Part shown: positions 56,670 through 64,000 of the stretch, in pieces
How the letters are laid out: each line of letters opens with the position of its first letter
How positions within the stretch are numbered: position 1 is the first letter of the stretch
Origin: Aaosphaeria pasadenensis
Lineage: Eukaryota > Ascomycota > Dothideomycetes > Pleosporales
Direction of reading: 5' to 3'
Assembly: GCA_022813625.1 (NCBI GenBank)
Contig: JAKLMB010000007.1
Location: forward strand, 124,001-188,000
Length of the DNA stretch: 64,000 bases
The notes under the pieces: model-generated
The model's input: the letters and a program-made list of their open reading frames with translations, nothing else
Database searches by the model: none
What the model was told of the DNA's origin: nothing
Position numbers and translations under genes: made by a program

Positions 56670-59600
56670 TCACTGGTCTTGAAGTTTGTGATACAAAGCA
56701 GCCATTACGCAGACAAAGATTGCAAGAAGGAAACTTCCAACCCCGAAGCCTTGCTCTTGCGTTTTCGCAAGCCCCACGACCATCCCAGAAACGACAAACG
56801 CAACGGCGACTCCGATAGCTAGTAAAAAACCGAGCACAGCATGATTGGGTCCATCGAGAATGTGGACTCCCCACCCGAATGCAAGGTCTGAGTCCATTGT
56901 TGGCTCCTGTCCATTCTGCTGATTAGTTGCGGCATCCTGCGACACCTCAGCTAGTACACTCTCATTCAGCTTCTTAGGCAGACGCCGAAGCCAAGTATTC
57001 TGGGTATGCTCTCCCCATACGTTCCATCTCGCTCGGTGTAGATAGTGAAGAAAGACGTTGGCCGGCATTCTGGTTATAGGACACAAATAGTCGTAACGCC
57101 TCTTATCAAGCTCTTGTTGAGGTGGAAACTCATCAGGCTTCTTGTGAATTCCGGCCCCATACTGTGTATCCCGGCTGACAGAAAACTGCAATGTTCTTAG
57201 CAGATAGTAGATGGGTCGGGAGTAGCGGCGGAGTACCCACCATAACAAAATGGACGTCCCGGGGACGAAGGAAGAATCGCCGCAGTCTAAAGCCGCGGCT
57301 CACATTGTACTTATCCCAAATCAACTCGAACAGCTCGTTGTCCGAATTTACACGTGAGATATCAATTTCGTGGTGATCGATAGCGTAGTTGCCAATGTTT
57401 ACGCAAACCTCGAAGTATCGAGGTGGAAAAGCTATATCTACTATGTGAGACGACCCAGAGAGTGAAGGATTTGAAGTGCTTATGGGCTTTTGACCGCTAG
57501 AGCTAGCGGATTGCATTCCTCCAAGGCCCGGAGACGGTCCCGTGGAATGCATATGCCCGAGATGAGTGGCTTCAGGGACACCTGTAGCTGAGTCTTCGAT
57601 CGATGGAGACATCGATGCACCGCCTGAAGAGGGTTGTTGACTGAAAGGCACACCCCACCACGATAATTCTCGCTTCAACTGATCCAAGGCTTGATCGTCG
57701 TCGTCATCGACGGGGAAGTCTCCCCAAAGAACGGTGTTACAGGACTTGGGCAGTCAGCAAGCCTGGCAACTTCAAGGAGTAATGGGGAACACCGAGACTT
57801 ACACAACGCCACCGGAGTCTCCTATATCCCGACCGAACGCGAGGAACAAGAATTTCGACAAGATCATATAAGAAGAAAGAAACGCCCCAGAAGTCCAAGA
57901 GACCGGAAATCAAGTCCCTAAAACTGCCACGATTTTGGCGAGCTCTAGATTTCGATTTCGGCTCTTGTGCCATATCCTGCTGCAGGTCGGTTCTAAGCTC
58001 AGCAGGTAGTTTCACGCCATGTTCTGTCTGTTGTTGGCCTGGCCCAGATGCATCCAAGTCCGCGAGTGTTTGTTCAGTCTCTACTTCAGCCTCTTCTTCA
58101 GTCTCTTCTTCAGTGTCTGTGTGGACCGGCATATCTCCCGCCGGTTTCTCAGTGTCTCTTCTATGGTCTCCATCAACTTTCAACCAAGTTCGCATCGCCG
58201 TAACATGAATTCTAAAAGCCTCAGAATTTAACAGAAAATCCTTGACTTTGTCAATATTTGGAAATAGGAGACCGTCATTGAGCTCCTCGTCAGATTCACT
58301 TTCTTCAAACGTCTCGTCAGCACTTTCGGCTAGACTTATTGGATTCGGCTCCTTTGCGTCAACGCTTTGAGGCTGAAGCGACGACAACCATGCTTCCAGG
58401 TCCTTCTTCCCTGATTTGGGGTCCGGCGATCGGCTCGTTTCCTCAAACCCGGCGATGGTCCAAATGATTTCATCAGCTATACGTCCCGCTAGCTCCTGTA
58501 CAAACTTGGCGGCTTGAACTTCAAGATTTCTATTCGATGCCTCCTTCAGAAGATTCCGGCCATATTCCTTGATAAAGCCCCGAATATGGGCACGCGCCTT
58601 CCGTCTTTCGACGTTGAGGACCGCCAAACTGTATAAAGATTTCAAGTTCTCTTGACTCAACAGTGCTCGAGAAACCTCCCGGATTCCGATGGTTTGGACT
58701 GGATTCAGGCTGGCCGTCGACGCTGACGAGGTCGATGTTCCCCCATCTGAAAATATACTAGCAATGTCGGTCCCAGCATCAGAATCCGTGTCCGGTATTT
58801 CGTCAATCTCAGTCTTGACTCTGTCGGTGGTAGGAATGTGATGAATGTCCGCTGGAATATCTTCATGCATTTCGCGATCTATTGTGAGATCGACTTCTTT
58901 GAGAACTTTCTCTCGGAACCATTCCCCCTTGTTGTATAACTGCTTTTGTGCATTAAGCAGTTGGTACTCGCAAAATGCCTTTGAGGAGTGCAATCGGGCC
59001 TTGTAGATTGTATACGTGCCCTTAATACGGACACCTTTAATGGTTTGAGACATGCGCACTCTATCGCCCTTCTGAAGTCGAGCAGAAGACTTTAATAACT
59101 TGTTAGTATAATTTTTAGATAACGAAATTTTATCTTAGAATCTAGAGTAACTTACCTCTATTGCAAATGGGTCTACATTTACACTAGACTTGCGTGTTGG
59201 GATCGCGAATGGGTCTTCATGCATTTCGCCCGCTAGAACATCTTCATGCTTTTCGCGATCTATTGTGAAATCGACTTCATCTTCCCAATCTTCAAATTCC
59301 GCGGGACTTTTGCTCCAGTTCATAGCTCTCTGTATCTCCGTCCGGAGCCGCTTGAACGCATTTTCCCGTCCTTCTCCATATATGATCGTCATATAGACGT
59401 CGAAAATGCCTAATAGAGCGTATGCTTCATCCTCTCCACGTGTCGCCCGGCGATTTTCTGCCCATGAAAATCTCTCGTCAACGCTAGGGTCAGATAAAGG
59501 GCTTCGTTGAAGAGCTAGGATAGCAATTCCTGTAATGTCATGAATCTCTTGCATAAGCCAAGTCCTATCCCCAAGCCATTCACCCTCTCTAGAAAAGAAT

Positions 59601-60055
59601 TCAACTGATTTTGGAGCAAGTAGCTCTGGTAGTGTCCAGGATCGAGTAAACCATCTGCTCTGTTGAAACGCTGCTTTCCATGTCTGCAGAGCAGATATAT
59701 CGCCTTCGTATAAGCCATAGATGGAAACATCTGCTAAGTATACATAGCATTTCTCAGCCTGAGAATACCACTGGAACATTGAGTTGATAGCTTCCTGGAG
59801 CTCTGCGCTGCTTGACTTGTCAATGCAGCATGTGTCCACCCAGAAGTAGTCTAATTTGTCTTTAGCAGCTTGCTCAGCACAGAACTGAATCTTGCCAAAG
59901 CCTTGTTTTGATCTGCCTGTACCATTCGTTATATCGTCATAGGTGAACTCTTCCTCCCCCCAGGTGTGAGAAAGAATCGCGTAGCGTGGGATGCTGTTGC
60001 CTACGTATTCCTCCAGTATGAAGTCGCCGTCAGGTCCAATCTGCAATAATCGCAT
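56670..60055 (-). CDS. HET-domain protein with membrane-anchored C-terminus (1068 aa)
   Basis: Exons on the complement: 59156-60055, 57803-59089, 57241-57744 and 56670-57185; introns of 66, 58 and 55 nt keep the frame. I start at the ATG at 60055 because HET proteins begin MRLLQ. HET motifs are present: PRYAILSHTWGEEEFTYDD (23-41), DYFWVDTCCIDK (69-80) followed by CYVYLADV, and FTRSWTLPELLAP (136-148). A polar, acidic linker (about 300-725) includes a helical block (VERRKARAHIRGFIKEYG). The C-terminal region has a conserved mould segment (PPRYFEVCVNIGNYAID; RRFFLRPRDVHFVM; RRYDYLCPITRMPANVFL), then two membrane segments at about 1015-1036 and 1047-1062, ending HKLQDQ. Known: HET domains trigger vegetative incompatibility cell death. 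Alternative: two genes, split at the first intron. Confidence 0.65.
58851..59278. repeat. 47-nt direct duplication inside the HET gene (copies at 58851-58897 and 59232-59278)
   Basis: The two segments match at 43 of 47 positions by my count. They encode EVDFTIDREKHED in exon 1 and EVDLTIDREMHED in exon 2 of the HET gene, on either side of its first intron. A third, partial match lies at 59211-59238. Confidence 0.8.
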
Positions 60056-60109
60056 GATGAAGAAGTACAAGCTTTTTATATTATAATACAAGACATAGAC
60101 TGCATACAT

Positions 60110-61252
60110 GCACGTAAAACATAGATAAAAAGACGGCTGAAGAGATATAGTTATGCAAAGCAGAGGAAAGCATTACAGAACAGCACTTAGAGTTGGTGGG
60201 GTAGCGTAGCTGAGCTTATACTGTTGCGCAGCTTAAGCAATTTACAAGAATCCTGGCTCAGCACTAATCCTAAACAGGAGCCTAACTAGATTCTATAGAT
60301 ACCTGATAAAAACCTTTATTTATGCAAGTCACTATTATTACTTGCAGTAACTCTACTATCCCCTACGTATATATAACACGTAGATCTAGAATATAGATTA
60401 GAATTACCTTTTATTCCTAACCTAGTCTTTATTAATTATGCTTAGATTTCTATCTGTTGTTAGTATCCCGATTATCTGGAATCTGGCCCAATAATACGGG
60501 CGACGGAAGCGGGTATGGTTTGAAAGCGGGTGTGCAGGCTGTTATGGTGAAAGATTTCTTCAGAGTTCGTGGGTTTTTTGTATTGACGTACTTCAATGTA
60601 AGAGGTCGTGTAGTGTTTGAATTCTCGAGTATGATAACATACAGTTAGCTACAGTCAGGCCATCAACATCACATGTATCAATACAAATAATGTGCTCTTT
60701 GGATTTGATGTTTTCATTCCTATCATTCACCGTCTCCTCTCCTCTCTGACACTCCAACTATTCAACCCCCCTCCTCAGAAGCCGCGTTCCTCACGTGCCC
60801 CCGCAACCATAACATCCTATCTATCAAATCCCCTGAAGAAAAAGGGTGGCGAAGAAGAAGAAAGACTCAAGTCCGTGTCCGTCCCAGCTCTTACATAATA
60901 CACAGTGTCGTGTTTGAATATCAAGAAGAGTGTAAAAAGGGGGTTAGGAGAAAAGTATAAAAAGGGAGGTCATTTATTTGTATGATTCTGTGACAGGAGA
61001 TAAAAGAAGTTGAGGAAAAAAGAACGCCGAGCCGATGCAGAGTGTGTGGAATTTTTCGTTCGTTTGGTTTGAGCTGGTGATCCGATGGGCCCGCCCCCTC
61101 ACTCGTGTCGTGGAAGTAAGTGGTGAGAGTTTTGAAAAAGTATTACAAAAGACGTAATTTGGCACCAGGGAAACAGCGAAGTGGTTTAGAGGAACAAAAG
61201 GCCAGGCGGGAAAAGAAAGGGATCATATGTCTATTTTGTTGAGCGAGAAGAT
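60110..61252. other. Intergenic: AT-rich segment plus dispersed element
   Basis: 60110-60450 is TA-rich with frequent stops, like 30340-31440. The inverted dispersed element follows at 60669-60849, then the 3' flank of gda1. No gene seen. Confidence 0.5.
60669..60849 (-). repeat. Dispersed element, copy 3 (full length, inverted)
   Basis: Reverse complement of the element at 35686-35867. It matches over the whole length apart from scattered substitutions, including the GGAACGCGGCTTCTGAGGAG core and the GAATGATAGGAATGAAAAC block. Confidence 0.8.
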
Positions 61253-63092
61253 TTATTGGACTTCCCTGACCTTGCACTTCCAGCCTGATTCTTGGCTGAG
61301 GAGGGGGAGACTAGAGGTTATGTTAGTACAATGATCAAATGTGTTCGATATGGACAAGGGGAAGACATACCTAGCGCCTAAGCACCAACCCAGCTCGTTG
61401 CCCTTGATCTTCTTTGCGATCTTGACTTCACGGTTGATGGGCATCTCGTAACCGGTGTGGAGGAGAGCGAGCTGGAAGTTGAGATCCAAGCACCACTCGG
61501 GGCGGTCCCTGAGCTCGGTCATGGCATCGGGAACGCTCTCGAACACGTCCCATGCTCCCTCGCCGTGGCAGACGCGGTTGGTGAGGTCCTTGAGCTCGTC
61601 GAGGGAGAAGGACTCGGGCATGCCGAGGGGCTGTGTACGGTCGTAGAAGTAGGAGAAGAGGTAGACGTCCTCGCGAGCGAAGGTCTTCTCGAAAGACGGC
61701 TGGTGGACACCGCGGAAAGCACAAGGAGCGAGCTTGCACTCGGCATCCTTCTCGAGAGTCTTCTCGGCGAAAGAGCGGCAGAGAGCGGGCGAACCCTCGG
61801 CGGGTCCAGTCATGTTGACGGAGACAGAGGCACCCAGGATATGGCCCTGGGGGAGCATCACTTGCACCTCCTTGCTCATGCGGGGAGCGATGCATGGATT
61901 GACGATGGGCTTCTCGAGCCAAGCCTTGGATTCAGAGGCCTTGTTCTGCTCGTAAACGCTGTTAAGGACAGCAACGTGGAGGTTGTTGCGGGCCTCCATG
62001 AGGCCGTAGCCGAGGTAGGAGTGCTGGTAGAGCTCAAAGTGGCGGCCGCCAAAGTCGAGTTCGTATTTGTGGTCTCCCGGGGCGAGCTTCTCGGGCATGC
62101 CTCCGTGCGGGCTATCCTTGAAGGTAGGCTCGAAGACGATTTGGGTAGAACCACCACCAAGATCGAGCACAGCAGCAGTGGGAGACTTGTCGGGGCCACC
62201 AATCTTGCCCAAAAGGTAGTTGGCAGTGATCCAGGCATAAACACCCTCGTCCTTGCCGTCCATGACCTGGACACCGCCCTTCTCCTCAGCAACGACTGGG
62301 AAGGGGAACTTGGTCTCAAGGCGGTTGCGGACAGCCTTCAAGATTGCATCGCTCATTGCCTCACCGAGCTTGCGGAGACCTGCCGTTGCCTTGACGGCGA
62401 CAGGCGTGCATCCCTGGTATGCGGGTGGAACGTTCTTCACAGCAACTTCCATGAGGACATCCAAGCTCTGCGCTGCACCCTCAGCATCTGCCTTGTACGA
62501 CGAAAGACCAGATCCACCCTCCTTCTTGGCGGTCATTTCGAAAACCTCGCTCTCGAGCTCTGGAGTAGGTCCGCAGTTGTTGAACTTGTAGACGTGGATA
62601 CGAGAGCCTGTGCTGCCGGCATCGATCATGAGAGCGTACTGGATGAGTGGCTTCTCCTTGGAGTACGACCTCTCGCATTTCGAGGTTTCGGCACCTTCAG
62701 CGGCGGTCTGGCCCTTGCCTCCTCCGCCGGGAGATGGAACTGTACTTTTGTTTAGAAATGCATCCGGTCGCTTGTAGATACCAATCCTCACCTCTCGCTA
62801 TCGCATCATGGGGAGCGACAAAGTATAATATGAGCAAGACGAATGCAATTATGCCACCCGTCTTGAGGTAACGCATGCGCTGTCCCTGATTCATTACGCC
62901 TCCCTTGTAGTCCGTCATGAAGCCTGCGGAATTTGTGCGGCGATGACGATCGGGCTTTTCGAAAGGGTCGTCGTCAGAGTTGTTTGTGTTGACTCGAGGG
63001 AGAGAAACGGAGGTGCGTCTTCGAGGGCCGCTATTGAAGCTGAAATAGGACCAGATTCCGGGACGTCGTCGGACGTCAACACCGCTTGACAT
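61253..63092 (-). CDS. gda1: Golgi guanosine-diphosphatase Gda1 (GDA1/CD39 family, 575 aa)
   Basis: Exons are complement(62792..63092), complement(61371..62739) and complement(61253..61310); introns are 52 and 60 nt. The first junction uses GTGAGG and TACAG and gives AIAR-VPSPGGG; the last gives LGA-SLPLLSQ. Seen: a cytosolic tail rich in Arg/Ser, one signal-anchor segment at about 79-94 (GGIIAFVLLILYFVAP; type II membrane protein), a Gly-rich stem, then the apyrase conserved regions ACR1 (MIDAGSTGSRIHVY, 138-151), ACR2 (VAVKATAGLRKLG), ACR3 (DEGVYAWITANYLLG) with the catalytic Glu265, and ACR4 (AAVLDLGGGSTQIVFE). Known: Gda1 hydrolyses GDP to GMP in the Golgi lumen, so that GMP leaves in exchange for GDP-mannose, supporting protein and lipid mannosylation. 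The length is normal for the family. Confidence 0.92.
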
Positions 63093-63596
63093 ATGGGGGA
63101 GGGGAGTTTAAGGAGACAGAAAGCGCATGGGGGACTGGTAGGGAGTTGGTGATGTTAGCTTTAGTTTATTTTAGGAGATACGAGGGGGTAGCGACTGGCG
63201 AATGGTAGTTCTTGTAGGGAACTAAGTGGTATTAAAGTATGGAGAAGAGAGGAAGGAGGACGAGGGGGTAAGATGGACGATACATTTCCATTACTGAGCA
63301 GAAAGTTGCAGGCAAGAACACCTGGCGCTCGGCGTCTGTGCACACAGGGGTGATCTGTCGACGCCACGACGCTAACTTCGAACGCGAATACGGACTACAT
63401 CTCTTCCATGAGTCCCATCTCAAAGTCTTATTCTATGTCTCATAACCCGGAAAGGATTGAATCTGTTGGATCTATGTACTTGTAGAGCCACTATGCAAAA
63501 CTTAAAGCATCCACCTTCCCGCTTTTGGAGCGACATCGAGAAAAACCCGAAAACCTTCATCTCCAGCTCAAAACGAGTGTGCCCACCACCCTGTGC
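63093..63596. promoter_or_regulatory. Divergent promoter region of gda1 and the right-edge gene
   Basis: About 500 bp between two start codons facing away from each other. No specific site recognised. Confidence 0.45.
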
Positions 63597-64000
63597 ATGG
63601 CCCCGTACTACTATACAGATGATGAGCAGAACATTGATCGATTCCAGTATCAAAAAGTCATCACCGACAATGAGGCACGAGATATATTGTCGCAATTCGT
63701 GCAGCAGATATCCGCTAGCCAGGAGTACCTCCGTCAAGCCATAGGCGAGTCGGGCGACCAGATCCTCCACGGATGGCGCAAAAGGACACAGCCAAAACGA
63801 AGTGCTCTTCTACGTGAAGCTGAGCCATCTCTTCCTGCAAACAAGTATCTTTTGGTTGATCTAGACTACTCGGGTGCCCACTGGCAGACAGTTCGGGCTT
63901 ACAGGAAATATCACCTCCTTCCCTGGCTAGATGTCGAATCTCTGGTGAAGAGCCCAGCTGCTTTAATTGGACTCATTCACACGCGTGCGAGGGACTCTCC
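63597..64000 (+). CDS. Conserved fungal protein of unknown function, 3' partial
   Basis: Starting at the ATG at 63597 (MAPYYYTDDEQNIDRFQYQ), the frame is open to the window edge, giving at least 134 residues. Seen: an acidic/polar start, a helical stretch (NEARDILSQFVQQISASQEYL), a basic patch (HGWRKRTQPKRS), and YLLVDLDYSG, LPWLDVESLVKSP and LIGLIHTRARDSP. The last part looks like a conserved mould motif (LPxLDVE, LLxLLHxR), often at the N-terminus of larger proteins; I cannot name the family. No signal peptide. Nothing is known of its C-terminal domain, which lies outside the window. Confidence 0.6.
   Translation, partial: MAPYYYTDDEQNIDRFQYQKVITDNEARDILSQFVQQISASQEYLRQAIGESGDQILHGWRKRTQPKRSALLREAEPSLPANKYLLVDLDYSGAHWQTVRAYRKYHLLPWLDVESLVKSPAALIGLIHTRARDS

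Noticed and set aside
61457..62755. Antisense ORF of 432 codons lying across gda1
   Set aside because: It mirrors the strong codon bias of gda1 on the other strand and has no recognisable domain; gda1 carries all four apyrase regions.
1..64000. CRISPR arrays, rRNA, tRNA genes, biosynthetic gene cluster
   Set aside because: No spaced direct repeats of CRISPR type, no rRNA sequence, no tRNA cloverleaf that I could find by eye, and no polyketide, peptide or terpene synthase. A tRNA scan by program could still find one that I missed.

Overview
This window is nuclear DNA from a filamentous ascomycete (Pezizomycotina). Genes are on both strands and most carry one to seven short GT-AG introns of about 50-120 nt (one of 210 nt). 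Intergenic stretches are pyrimidine-rich, and the gene set is typical of moulds: a samB/MUB1 MYND protein, a HET-domain protein, an F-box protein and a fungal CorA. I cannot name the genus; Dothideomycetes is only a guess. I found no rRNA, convincing tRNA, CRISPR array or intact transposon.

Layout. 0-5 kb holds the 3' part of a Bud14/Tea4 cell-end SH3 protein and TRAPP subunit Trs31. 5.7-11.1 kb holds three proteins with little recognisable homology, all rich in charged or coiled-coil sequence; one ends in a collagen-like Gly-Gln-Arg tail. 11.1-16.7 kb is gene-poor, with one doubtful membrane protein. 16.7-20.6 kb holds the peroxisomal E2 Pex4 and exosome subunit Rrp46, which diverge from a shared promoter, and a multi-pass membrane protein. 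23.3-25.5 kb encodes an ADA2/ADGF-type adenosine deaminase with a nuclear-localisation-like N-terminus. 27.8-33.7 kb holds a small membrane-anchored protein, an F-box protein and a T5orf172 (GIY-YIG-like) protein, separated by an AT-rich, probably decayed segment. 36.4-41.4 kb is a Dnf3-type phospholipid flippase, 43.4-45.2 kb the MUB1/samB gene, 49.8-52.0 kb a CorA-like metal transporter, and 52.4-54.4 kb an eight-exon MFS sugar transporter. 56.7-60.1 kb is a large HET-domain gene with a membrane-anchored C-terminus. 61.2-63.1 kb is the Golgi GDPase Gda1. A conserved gene of unknown function runs off the right edge.

Most identified genes are housekeeping: polarity, vesicle tethering, peroxisome import, RNA decay, lipid asymmetry, Golgi glycosylation and transport. 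They do not form a pathway or biosynthetic cluster. The accessory material lies at 5.7-16 kb, 26-36 kb and 54.5-61 kb. It includes three copies of a dispersed element of about 180 bp (one shortened, one inverted) whose copies differ largely by C-to-T/G-to-A changes; the repeat-induced point mutation machinery of these fungi produces such changes. The most unusual gene is the HET gene, where a 47-nt duplication straddles the intron joining the HET domain to the rest of the protein, which suggests a rearrangement or fusion.

Exon boundaries were worked out by eye from splice consensus, frame continuity and family conservation. They were not tested against transcripts.
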